The position numbers and the translations under genes are program-made. Source: Aquirufa sp. (GTDB lineage Bacteria; Bacteroidota; Bacteroidia; Cytophagales; Spirosomataceae). From it: DNA of 8,554 nucleotides. How positions within the stretch are numbered: the first letter of the stretch is position 1; each line of letters starts with the position of its first letter. The notes under the pieces are model-generated. The model saw only the letters and a program-made list of their open reading frames with translations. It did no database searches and had not been told where the DNA came from. This document shows positions 1-6,674 of this stretch, in pieces. The stretch covers positions 1 to 8,554 of the forward strand of contig JAURHT010000083.1 in assembly GCA_030833145.1 (NCBI GenBank), given 5' to 3'.

Positions 1-941
1 CAGCCGATGAGGAGGAGATTGAGGGAGGATTTTTGGTAAATATCCTGAATATTTTCGCGATCATTTCGGTTCCAAGCCTGCGCTAAAATAGGTGCCGCAA
101 TCGCCGCAATCACATTCCGAGGGATCGAAATCATGATTGCCATCCGGGAATTAATATCAAAAATCGCCGTAGTGCTCAATCCGCCCATATAGGCCGGCAA
201 CATGATCTTTTCGATGTGTTGAATGAGGGTAAAACTCGCCCCAGCTAAAATCACCCAGCCACCATACGAAAGCATTTCTTTGAAAATTGGGGTGCGTAAA
301 AAGGAAAAATCTACCTTCGTATAAAAGCGCTTCAATTGCTTAATGTAGGCTAATAAACCCGCTACCGCCACCACATAAGAAAGTGTAATCGCTAAAATCA
401 ATTGATTAAATGTCAAATAGCCGAGAGCAAAAGCAATGACTAAAACCCCATTCGAAACGCGTAAATACAATTCTCGGATAATCGCCGGCACCACAATACG
501 TAAATGAACACGAGCATAGGCTTCTAACACACTCATATAGAGGTAACTGGCCGTCAGCGGAATAATGTAATAGAAATACTGGGGCAATAAGGGTGAATTC
601 GTTCCATATGCCTCGAAAAACAAGGGTTTTAAGGCTAGATACCCTAACGTAAATAGGCTGAGGCCAAATAAAGGAGCAATTAATAAAAAAGTAAAAAATC
701 CTTTATGTCCATTCGCCGGATCATCGAAATGCGGGAAAAAACGCACCGCAATGTGGGGAATTCCTAGCTGCGTAAAAGAAGCAAAAATAAGAGGAATGCT
801 GACCAAAGCCCCGGCAATCAAGCCCACCTGCTCTTGCGAAAGAAACTTATTGTACAGGAAGATCACGTTGAAAGTCCCAATCGCCGTACCCAAATAGGTA
901 ACGATTGAACCCTTTAAACTTTGTCGAATGACGATCCCCAT
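1..941 (-). CDS. Polysaccharide/oligosaccharide flippase (Wzx/MATE-like), 3' end cut by window edge
   Basis: The frame is open from an ATG at 941-939 to the window edge, giving 313 residues without a stop; the family is usually about 450-500 residues, so roughly the last third is missing. The protein starts MGIVIRQSLKGSIVTYLG, the type of N-terminus seen in Bacteroidota oligosaccharide flippases. It is strongly hydrophobic, with likely membrane helices near residues 12-30, 40-58, 82-106, 122-140, 162-198 (two), 228-248 and 266-287. These are separated by short basic loops such as KQLKRFYTK (201-209). Members of this MATE/Wzx superfamily move undecaprenyl-linked sugar units from the inner to the outer face of the inner membrane. 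It lies 49 bp downstream of a glycosyltransferase on the same strand, which supports a glycan-export role. The exact substrate cannot be read from sequence. The start is chosen because it gives the full conserved N-terminus; the upstream AAGG is only a weak ribosome site. Confidence 0.88.
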   Translation of the reverse strand, partial: MGIVIRQSLKGSIVTYLGTAIGTFNVIFLYNKFLSQEQVGLIAGALVSIPLIFASFTQLGIPHIAVRFFPHFDDPANGHKGFFTFLLIAPLFGLSLFTLGYLALKPLFFEAYGTNSPLLPQYFYYIIPLTASYLYMSVLEAYARVHLRIVVPAIIRELYLRVSNGVLVIAFALGYLTFNQLILAITLSYVVAVAGLLAYIKQLKRFYTKVDFSFLRTPIFKEMLSYGGWVILAGASFTLIQHIEKIMLPAYMGGLSTTAIFDINSRMAIMISIPRNVIAAIAAPILAQAWNRNDRENIQDIYQKSSLNLLLIG

Positions 942-963
942 GCCTTGTTTTGAATGTAATTTA

Positions 964-971
964 CAAAAATA
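964..971 (-). promoter_or_regulatory. Possible Bacteroidota -7 promoter element before the flippase
   Basis: On the minus strand this reads TATTTTTG, a full match to the TAnnTTTG -7 element of the Bacteroidota primary sigma factor. It lies 22 bp upstream of the flippase ATG, inside the 49 bp gap after the glycosyltransferase stop. No TTTG-like -33 element is seen at the usual spacing. In AT-rich DNA this could be chance, and the two genes may simply be co-transcribed. Confidence 0.3.
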
Positions 972-990
972 CGATTTTGCGGGGCATTCT

Positions 991-2085
991 TTATACTAGA
1001 AGACCTTTGATTTTCGCTGAGAGCTTTACCACATCATATTGCTCCTCCATGTGTTTGCGTGCTGCGACACCATAGGCACGCGTCGCCGCGGAATCTGAGG
1101 CTAAGGATTTCAGCGCAAAAGCCATTCCCTCCACATCGTGTTCGTCCACCAAAAGCCCCGTTTTCCCCTCGATGACCGCATCCGGAATGCCGGCGTGTCT
1201 CGTGGAACAAATGGCTAATCCGCAAGCGGAGGCTTCTAAAATAGCCACCGGCGTTCCTTCGGAATCCCCACTAGGCGTTAAGACCGAATGTTGAATGAAT
1301 ACGTTTGATTCCTGTAACAGGGGCAAGTAATCTGATTGACCCATAGCCCCTAAGAAATGAATGTTATCAGAGAGACCGTGCGCGGAAACATAGGCTTTCG
1401 CTTCTTCCCAAAGAGGTCCATCACCGACCATTCGTAATTGGGCATTAGGGAAATCGCGCAATAATATTTCAAAGGCTTGAATGCTTTTTAAGGATCCTTT
1501 TTTCTCCGCAAATCGGGCAACTGAAATGACATTGAATCCGTCTTTGGCCGTGCCTGGTGTAAATCTCGAGGTATCTACTCCGCAAGGAATCACATGTAAA
1601 TTCGGTAATGGTCCCGCGATTTCTTCTAGGTTCGCTCGCATGGATTCAGCCACACAAATGATGGCTTTCGCCTTAGGTAAACTGAGCGCGTATCGGGCAC
1701 CATAAGTGGCCAGCGTCTTCTTTTCGGCTGCATCGAAGCCTAAAAAGACAACCGAATAAGGAACGCCCTCCGCCAGACATGCCTCATAAATATTGGTACC
1801 TAATGGTCCATAATTCGCTAAGAAGGCATCTACTTTATGGACGCGTAAAAAGCGTCTAAGGTAATGGGTATAAATCTTTTGATAAAGTCCAGGAATGATG
1901 CGGCGCAAAACACCTCTCACTGCTAGGATAGAAAAGGGAAAAGGATAAATAGATTCACCCGCCTTTAATCGGCTCGGTTGCCAGCCCTCGTATAGGACGT
2001 GAATGGGTTCTAATTGATTGATCTGCTCTTCGATAAAGGTCTCGGAGTACGAAAAGAAATTAGAGCGGGCAATGATTAAACGCAT
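991..2085 (-). CDS. Family 4 glycosyltransferase (GT-B fold, colanic-acid WcaL-like)
   Basis: A complete 364-residue protein, the usual size for a retaining GT-B glycosyltransferase of CAZy family 4. The N-terminal acceptor domain begins with the WcaL-type phrase SYSETFIEEQI (12-22). The hinge and start of the donor domain show VIPCGVDTSRF (165-175), then SVARFAEKKG (188-197), where the basic residues normally contact the sugar-nucleotide phosphates. MVGDGP (219-224) and the signature EGTPVAILE (276-284) follow; E276 and E284 form the E-x7-E pair that binds the nucleotide sugar. There is no signal peptide or membrane helix, so it probably works at the cytoplasmic face of the inner membrane, adding a hexose to a lipid-linked glycan. 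It is transcribed toward the flippase and divergently from the epimerase, fitting a surface-polysaccharide module. Donor and acceptor are unknown. The ATG has no clear Shine-Dalgarno sequence. Confidence 0.92.
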   Translation of the reverse strand: MRLIIARSNFFSYSETFIEEQINQLEPIHVLYEGWQPSRLKAGESIYPFPFSILAVRGVLRRIIPGLYQKIYTHYLRRFLRVHKVDAFLANYGPLGTNIYEACLAEGVPYSVVFLGFDAAEKKTLATYGARYALSLPKAKAIICVAESMRANLEEIAGPLPNLHVIPCGVDTSRFTPGTAKDGFNVISVARFAEKKGSLKSIQAFEILLRDFPNAQLRMVGDGPLWEEAKAYVSAHGLSDNIHFLGAMGQSDYLPLLQESNVFIQHSVLTPSGDSEGTPVAILEASACGLAICSTRHAGIPDAVIEGKTGLLVDEHDVEGMAFALKSLASDSAATRAYGVAARKHMEEQYDVVKLSAKIKGLLV

Positions 2086-2156
2086 TCAGGGCTGATTTTT
2101 AATGCAAAACCGAAATTAGCTAAATTTTTCGGCTATTTTTACAGCAAATACGCGTC
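2086..2156. promoter_or_regulatory. Divergent promoter region between glycosyltransferase and epimerase
   Basis: This 71 bp AT-rich gap separates two divergent start codons, so it must hold promoters for both unless one lies inside a gene. On the plus strand, TATTTTTA at 2134-2141 matches TAnnTTTG in seven of eight positions and ends 15 bp before the epimerase ATG. On the minus strand, TAATTTCG at 2118-2111 also matches seven of eight and ends 25 bp before the glycosyltransferase ATG. No clear -33 elements or operator-like palindromes are seen. Placement is tentative. Confidence 0.4.
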
Positions 2157-3083
2157 ATGGAGAAAAATTTAGTCGTTGGAGGAAGTGGTTTTTTGGGCTT
2201 GAATTGGCTGGCTTATTTGCAGCAACACGGTGCAGATAGTGAGGTCGTAGTTTTCGCGCACGAAAAACCGGCTGGCGTTGAATTTCCTTCTTTCGTGACG
2301 TTCGTTGAAGGCGATTATGCGGATGCGCAAGCTTTGGACGACTTATTTAGTGCCCACCATTTTGATCGCGTATTCCATTTTGCCTCTTCCATTATACCTG
2401 CGATTTCATCCGAAAACATTCGCCAAGACATCGAATCTAACTTGTTGCCCACCATCGGTTTGATGGAGATGATGAAGAAGCATCGGGTGTCTAAATTGCT
2501 ATATTTGTCTACGGGCGGCGCAGTTTACGGAAATGTAACGGAAGAAAAAGTAAAGGAAGATTATCCTTGTAAGCCTATTTCGTCTTATGGAATCATCAAG
2601 CTAGCCGTGGAGCATTACATCGAATTGTATGCGAAATTATACCAGATCGATTACTTGATTTTGCGCTTGTCTAATCCATTCGGCGAATTTCATCGCTCGC
2701 CTAAACAGGGCGTAATTAATATAGCCGTTCGCAAGGCGCTGAAAGGGGAGGTGATGACGGTTTGGGGAGATGGGTCGCAGGCCAAAGATTATATCTACGC
2801 CGCTGACATCGGTCAGGCCATCGATGGTTTGATCAAAGCTGGTGTAAAAAATGAAACGATCAATGTGGGTTCTGGCGAATCGCTCAGCTTGAACGAGATA
2901 ATAAAGCGCATTCAAGCGAAACTGCCCGCATTCGTAGTCGAATACAAAGACGCAAAGTTGACGGATGTGCAGAGAATCTGTTTAGATACGTCGAAATTAG
3001 CGGCGAAAATGAACTGGGAAGTTACCTCTTTCGAAACGGCCCTCGAAAAAACCATCGCTTACGAAAAAGCTAGACTTTCTTAG
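2157..3083 (+). CDS. NAD-dependent sugar epimerase/dehydratase (extended SDR family)
   Basis: A complete 308-residue extended short-chain dehydrogenase/reductase. The Rossmann dinucleotide loop is GGSGFLG (8-14), with FEGDY-like VEGDYADAQ (50-58) as the acidic segment after beta-3. The active site shows S118 in LSTGGAVYG (117-125) and the YxxxK pair Y144/K148 in SSYGIIK. LRLSNPFG (169-176) and WGDGSQAKDYIYAADI (203-218) are the substrate-side motifs of nucleotide-sugar enzymes of the GalE/RmlB type. It most likely epimerises, dehydrates or reduces an NDP-sugar in the cytoplasm to supply the neighbouring glycosyltransferase. It is somewhat shorter than typical GalE (about 330-340 residues), so calling it UDP-glucose 4-epimerase would be too specific. 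It is divergent from the glycosyltransferase, and its last 14 bp overlap the 3' end of the convergent methyltransferase. Confidence 0.9.
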   Translation: MEKNLVVGGSGFLGLNWLAYLQQHGADSEVVVFAHEKPAGVEFPSFVTFVEGDYADAQALDDLFSAHHFDRVFHFASSIIPAISSENIRQDIESNLLPTIGLMEMMKKHRVSKLLYLSTGGAVYGNVTEEKVKEDYPCKPISSYGIIKLAVEHYIELYAKLYQIDYLILRLSNPFGEFHRSPKQGVINIAVRKALKGEVMTVWGDGSQAKDYIYAADIGQAIDGLIKAGVKNETINVGSGESLSLNEIIKRIQAKLPAFVVEYKDAKLTDVQRICLDTSKLAAKMNWEVTSFETALEKTIAYEKARLS

Positions 3084-3771
3084 CCACGAGCACAAAAGTG
3101 CAGGCATCTTCGTTGCGCGATTTTGCGGTGATGATCTTATCGAAAAAGATGATCAAAGGCTGAAGAATTAAGGACAACAAAAAACGTAAGGGCTTGGGTA
3201 ATTTGAACAACAAACCATCTTGGAATAATTGCAATCCCATCGCAGAGCGCCCTAAAATGCCTTCGAAATAAACCACTTCAAATCCCGCTTCGGTCACAAT
3301 CTTTTTCAAACCCGTCGAAGTCCAACGCCAAAAATCCGTCGGATCCGGGTGGAACATCCAATATCCGTGAGTCGATAGAATTAATTTGCCCTCTTTTTCT
3401 AAGATGCGATGCGCCTCTTTCAAATAGGCCTTCGGGTCTTCTACGTGTTCCAATACTTGTGTAGATAAGACGAAACCCACACTTTCCTCTGGCATATCGA
3501 TGATGCCGGCTGGGTCCACTACCACATCTGCTTTGGTATTATAGGCTAAATCCAATCCGATATATTGTTCCACAAAAGGAGTGAAAAGTGGTTCGTAGGG
3601 TTTGTTGCCACAACCATAATCCGCCAGCAATTGATGGGGTGAGTTGCGCACATACAATGCTATGACACGTTCTAATTGCTTGCGCAATTGGATTAAATAG
3701 TAGTAGCGCGCGGACATGCGGCCCGTGATTTTAGGGTATAGGCGTTCAATTCCGGATTCTCTACTTTCCAT
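3070..3771 (-). CDS. Class I SAM-dependent methyltransferase (Methyltransf_11 type)
   Basis: A complete 233-residue protein. Motif I, the S-adenosylmethionine glycine loop, is LLADYGCGNKPYEPLF (48-63). The acidic residue ending beta-2 is D74 in IGLDLAYN. Motif post-II is STQVLEHVEDP (103-113), and EGKLILSTHGYW (127-138) is beta-5. HPDPTDFWRWTSTGLKKI (141-158) is wording often seen in methyltransferases of polysaccharide clusters. The C-terminal part, about 193-211 (RFLLSLILQPLIIFF), is very hydrophobic and could anchor the enzyme to the membrane or bury a lipid-linked substrate. It probably methylates a glycan or lipid intermediate; the substrate is not evident. Its ATG lies inside the end of the upstream TPR-protein gene (11 bp overlap in a different frame), suggesting translational coupling, and it has no visible Shine-Dalgarno sequence of its own. 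The 3' end overlaps the convergent epimerase gene. Confidence 0.88.
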   Translation of the reverse strand: MESRESGIERLYPKITGRMSARYYYLIQLRKQLERVIALYVRNSPHQLLADYGCGNKPYEPLFTPFVEQYIGLDLAYNTKADVVVDPAGIIDMPEESVGFVLSTQVLEHVEDPKAYLKEAHRILEKEGKLILSTHGYWMFHPDPTDFWRWTSTGLKKIVTEAGFEVVYFEGILGRSAMGLQLFQDGLLFKLPKPLRFLLSLILQPLIIFFDKIITAKSRNEDACTFVLVAKKV

Positions 3772-4873
3772 GGGATAGTCGTTTATATTCGATCAACGAG
3801 TTTTTGTATTCGATAAAATCTGCTGATGTATGAAGGTATTTTCTAAATAAATGGGGTTTTCTTTCGCGGTATGCAATGCGTGCGAGACCTAAATAGGCTA
3901 ATCCTCGTATGTCCTTCGTTAATCTTTCTTCGAACGGGAAGGCGATAGATTTTGTATACCAAAACTCCGCCTTATTCAAGTCTTTTCGTTCAACCTCTTC
4001 TCGCATCCCGCGCAGCGTGTAGGCAGCGCCGGTATAATAAGGGGTTTTTAACGCTTCCATTTTTTCAAGGAAGGGTTCCGCTTCTTCGAATTTTCCAGTC
4101 AAGGTTAGTAATTCAGCCCTTTGCAATAAATACCAGTGGTTGTTAGGGAAGTTGTCACTGAGGATTTGGTTATAGGCCAACGCCCGTAAGGGATTTCCCT
4201 CGTATTTATTCTGCACATAGCCCATATAGAACAGACATTCATTCTTCACAAAGGTGGTTTTTCGAGTGCCAGCTTCTAGTTGAGTTAATCCCATCCGTTT
4301 GTTGCCGTCTTGAAACAAGAACATAAATGGTTTTAAGACCGGATGTAAATCTGGATAGGCGACGCTGTAATAATTATACATCCCGGTTGAATAGAGGAAT
4401 TCGGGTTGTTTGTCGGTATTTTTAAGTCCAATTTTCAGGAAGCCATAGGCCTTCTTCGCATAGGAAACCACTTTCATAAAGTTCTGTTCGTCCGCTTCGT
4501 AAGCTGCTAAAAAACCCAACGAGGCCGTACAGAAAAAAGACGCTTCTAAATCATTTTCATCCTTGTCATATAACTCCTGCGCTAATTCATAAGCCTTTTC
4601 CAGATGAGCTAAATAGTTTCGACTTTGCGCCGGATGATCCTTCAAAGGAAAATATTGTTGCTCCCATTGCATTGCTAATAATAGATAGGGAGCTGGATGA
4701 CGCGGGTATTTCGCCTTTAAGTTGTTAAAAATGATTGTCGATTCTTTGAAATCGTATTGGTATAAATTCGTAAGGCCTTGGGTGATTTGGGATTTCGCGA
4801 GAGGATCTTGCAGGATTTGGGCCGGCAATCTCAACGAAAGAAAAAGAAATAGTAAGAGTGCAACCCGAATCAT
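3761..4873 (-). CDS. Secreted TPR-like helical repeat protein of unknown function
   Basis: A complete 370-residue protein that I cannot name. It begins with a short signal peptide (MIRVALLLFLFLSLRLPAQ, likely cut after residue 19) and has no lipobox cysteine, so it is predicted to be periplasmic or outer-membrane associated. The rest is helical, with TPR-like pairs: DFKESTIIFNNLKAKYPRHP (41-60), a segment around 83-105, 130-152, and later LRALAYNQILSDNFPNN (229-245) and LTLTGKFEEAEPFLEKMEA (256-274), plus 297-315. YSTGMYNYY (161-169) is a conserved-looking aromatic motif resembling those in TPR proteins of Bacteroidota and delta-proteobacteria. TPR proteins usually act as protein-protein scaffolds; no catalytic motif is visible. 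It is the first gene of a two-gene unit with the methyltransferase, which it overlaps by 11 bp. Confidence 0.8.
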   Translation of the reverse strand: MIRVALLLFLFLSLRLPAQILQDPLAKSQITQGLTNLYQYDFKESTIIFNNLKAKYPRHPAPYLLLAMQWEQQYFPLKDHPAQSRNYLAHLEKAYELAQELYDKDENDLEASFFCTASLGFLAAYEADEQNFMKVVSYAKKAYGFLKIGLKNTDKQPEFLYSTGMYNYYSVAYPDLHPVLKPFMFLFQDGNKRMGLTQLEAGTRKTTFVKNECLFYMGYVQNKYEGNPLRALAYNQILSDNFPNNHWYLLQRAELLTLTGKFEEAEPFLEKMEALKTPYYTGAAYTLRGMREEVERKDLNKAEFWYTKSIAFPFEERLTKDIRGLAYLGLARIAYRERKPHLFRKYLHTSADFIEYKNSLIEYKRLSHGK

Positions 4874-4890
4874 GTGAAATGTTTAGCCTG

Positions 4891-4898
4891 CAAATTTA
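4891..4898 (-). promoter_or_regulatory. Predicted -7 promoter element for the TPR/methyltransferase unit
   Basis: The minus strand reads TAAATTTG, a full match to the Bacteroidota -7 consensus TAnnTTTG, ending 17 bp before the TPR-protein ATG. That would give an untranslated leader of only about ten bases. No TTTG-like -33 box is found 19-21 bp upstream. It sits in an 82 bp divergent gap where a promoter in this direction is required. Confidence 0.45.
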
Positions 4899-4930
4899 GT
4901 TAAGCTCTGTGGTTTTTGGGTCGATTTTTT

Positions 4931-4938
4931 TACTTTTG
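4931..4938 (+). promoter_or_regulatory. Predicted -7 promoter element for the M16-ispF-rsh operon
   Basis: The plus strand reads TACTTTTG, a full match to TAnnTTTG, ending 17 bp before the M16 peptidase ATG. TTTTTGG lies upstream at 4913-4919, but only 12 bp away, too close for a normal -33 box; the expected position (around 4908-4912) reads TGTGG, a poor match. This is the only intergenic space before the three-gene run, so it is the best candidate for the operon promoter. Confidence 0.5.
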
Positions 4939-4955
4939 TTTATAAACCCTAAGAC

Positions 4956-6197
4956 ATGATTTCATTCGAAGAATTTACCCTCGCTAACGGCCTTAAAGTC
5001 ATTGTGCACGAAGATCCGGACACGACGATGGCGGTGGTAGATGTGATCTACAATGTAGGTTCCCGGGATGAAGACGAAAACCTGACGGGTTTTGCGCATT
5101 TGTTCGAGCATTTAATGTTCGGCGGATCTGAAAACATTCCTTCCTTCGATACGCCCTTGCAAAAAGTAGGCGGCGAGAACAATGCCTTTACCACCCCAGA
5201 TTTAACGAATTACTATATATCTGTTCCGGCCCAAAACATCGAAACCGCTTTTTGGCTCGAATCGGACCGGATGAAGCAATTAGCCTTTAACACGCAAAGT
5301 CTCGAAACGCAGAGAAAAGTCGTGATAGAGGAATTCAAGCAGCGTTATTTGAATCAGCCTTATGGGGATGTTTGGTTGAAGTTTAGACCCTTGATTTACA
5401 ACACGCATCCATACCGCTGGCCCACGATTGGTGCTGGTATTCAGCACATCGAGGAGGCACAGATGAGTGATGTGAAGGCTTTTTTCCAAAAGCACTACGT
5501 GCCCTCTAATGCCGTGCTTGTGGTAGCCGGAAGAGTGAATGTGTCCCAGGTGAAAGCTTTGGCCGAAAAATGGTTCGCACCCATTCCAGCTGGTGTTAAA
5601 CCGCAGCGAAATCTGCCGCAAGAGCCCATGCAAACTGAAAATCGCGCCATGGAAATTGTGGCGGATGTACCGGCGAATCGCTTGTACAAGGCCTATCCGG
5701 TGATTGGTCGCTATGAACCCGGTTACCACGCGATTGATTTGATGGCGGACTTATTAGGTAGAGGGGAGTCGTCTTATTTATATGAGCATTTAGTGCAAAA
5801 GCAGCGTATTTTCGATACGATTGGGACATATCAAACGAGTTCCATCGATCCAGGCCTATTGATTATTCAAGGTCAGGTGAGCGATGATGTGACAATCGAG
5901 GAGGCTGGATTAGCTTTAGAAAAGGCGATACAGGATTTTGCAACTTCGAAAATCGCCGAAAAAGACTTGCAGATGGTGAAGAATCAATCGGAGGCGAGTT
6001 TGGTTTTTGGGGAAGTGGAAGTGCTGAATCGGGCGATGAATTTAGCGATGGCCGCGAATGCAGGCGACGCGAATTTAGTCAATACGGAGGCGGAAAAGAT
6101 CGCGGAAGTGCAGACGCAGGATTTGGAAAAATGGGCTCAGCGCTTGTTTATCCAAGGGAAATCGAATACCTTAAACTATAAAAAAATAGCCAAATGA
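4956..6197 (+). CDS. M16 family zinc metallopeptidase (pitrilysin/processing-peptidase type)
   Basis: A complete 413-residue, two-domain M16 protein of the short class (about 400-450 residues), which normally works as a homo- or heterodimer clam shell. The inverted zinc motif HLFEH is at 48-52 within GFAHLFEHLMFGGSENIP: H48 and H52 bind zinc and E51 is the catalytic base. The third ligand is in RKVVIEEF (120-127), E125 or E126, at the normal distance. GGENNAFTTPDLTNYY (72-87) is the conserved substrate-strand segment. The C-terminal non-catalytic domain, about 230-400, has the LLGRGESSYLYEHLVQKQ (266-283) motif. All catalytic residues are present, so it should be an active peptidase degrading oligopeptides or processing a protein. 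No signal peptide or lipobox is visible at the N-terminus, so it is predicted to be cytoplasmic, unlike many Bacteroidota M16 enzymes that are exported. It is the first gene of the operon and overlaps ispF by 4 bp. Confidence 0.93.
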   Translation: MISFEEFTLANGLKVIVHEDPDTTMAVVDVIYNVGSRDEDENLTGFAHLFEHLMFGGSENIPSFDTPLQKVGGENNAFTTPDLTNYYISVPAQNIETAFWLESDRMKQLAFNTQSLETQRKVVIEEFKQRYLNQPYGDVWLKFRPLIYNTHPYRWPTIGAGIQHIEEAQMSDVKAFFQKHYVPSNAVLVVAGRVNVSQVKALAEKWFAPIPAGVKPQRNLPQEPMQTENRAMEIVADVPANRLYKAYPVIGRYEPGYHAIDLMADLLGRGESSYLYEHLVQKQRIFDTIGTYQTSSIDPGLLIIQGQVSDDVTIEEAGLALEKAIQDFATSKIAEKDLQMVKNQSEASLVFGEVEVLNRAMNLAMAANAGDANLVNTEAEKIAEVQTQDLEKWAQRLFIQGKSNTLNYKKIAK

Positions 6198-6673
6198 AAA
6201 TTCGCGTAGGACAAGGGTACGATGTGCATCGCTGGGTAGAAGGACGTCCTTGTATCCTGGGTGGTGTGGAGATTCCGTCAGAGAAAGGGCCTTTAGGTCA
6301 TTCAGATGCGGATGTGGTTTGCCATGTATTATGCGACGCCTTGTTAGGGGCCGCGAATATGCGCAATATTGGCTACCATTTTTCGGACAAAGACCCGATG
6401 TGGAAGGGAGTGGCTTCGACACTTTTATTGAAAAAAGTGATGGAGATGATCCGCGAGGCTGGTTGGGAATTAGCGAATGCGGATGTGACGGTGATCTTAG
6501 ATCAACCGAAACTTAATCCAATTATTCCGGCGATTAAAGATAATTTAGCCTTAGTGATGGGAGTGGATGTGGACCAAATTTCGGTCAAAGCAACCACCTC
6601 CGAAGGTTTAGGATTTGTAGGAAGAGCAGAAGGGATCTCGGCGATGGCCGTGGCCCTTATTCAGCAAGATTAA
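6194..6673 (+). CDS. ispF: 2-C-methyl-D-erythritol 2,4-cyclodiphosphate synthase
   Basis: A complete 159-residue protein of normal family length. It catalyses the fifth step of the MEP isoprenoid pathway, closing CDP-ME 2-phosphate to the cyclic diphosphate with loss of CMP, as a cytoplasmic homotrimer. Metal ligands are D10 and H12 in GQGYDVHR, and H44 in GHSDADVVCH; these correspond to D8, H10 and H42 of the E. coli enzyme. H36 and D48 (E. coli H34 and D46) are also present. HFSDKDP (62-68) and KATTSEGLGFVGRAEGI (132-148) are the other family signatures. At the position of E. coli D56, which contacts the ribose of the cytidine nucleotide, this protein has N58 (NMRNIG), and E. coli P62 is replaced by S64; this may be normal in its lineage. 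The start overlaps the M16 stop as ATGA, so translation is probably coupled. Confidence 0.96.
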   Translation: MKIRVGQGYDVHRWVEGRPCILGGVEIPSEKGPLGHSDADVVCHVLCDALLGAANMRNIGYHFSDKDPMWKGVASTLLLKKVMEMIREAGWELANADVTVILDQPKLNPIIPAIKDNLALVMGVDVDQISVKATTSEGLGFVGRAEGISAMAVALIQQD

Positions 6674-6674
6674 G

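Noticed and set aside
965..977. Possible terminator hairpin AAAAT-ACG-ATTTT between glycosyltransferase and flippase
   Set aside because: The stem is only five A-T pairs with no G-C pairs and no following T tract in a useful position, so it would be too weak. Part of it overlaps a better match to a -7 promoter element.
1481..1705. A 74-codon plus-strand frame inside the glycosyltransferase gene
   Set aside because: It is a shadow of the complete minus-strand glycosyltransferase, and the translation has no recognisable features.
3761..3771. Frameshift between the TPR protein and the methyltransferase, making one split gene
   Set aside because: The TPR protein has a signal peptide and its own stop, and the methyltransferase starts with a normal cytoplasmic N-terminus leading to a complete SAM-binding fold. 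The short overlap is typical of coupled genes.
4913..4919. TTTTTGG as a -33 box for the M16 operon promoter
   Set aside because: It is only 12 bp from the -7 element, whereas the Bacteroidota spacing is about 19-21 bp.
5280..5829. Two long open frames (149 and 77 codons) on the minus strand opposite the M16 peptidase gene
   Set aside because: The M16 frame on the plus strand has all catalytic motifs and runs through the whole region. The antisense translations show no recognisable domain and a composition typical of reverse-frame shadows.
6171..6516. Open frames on both strands inside ispF
   Set aside because: ispF is unmistakable in its own frame from 6194 to 6673; these alternatives lack any family signature and have no plausible start context.
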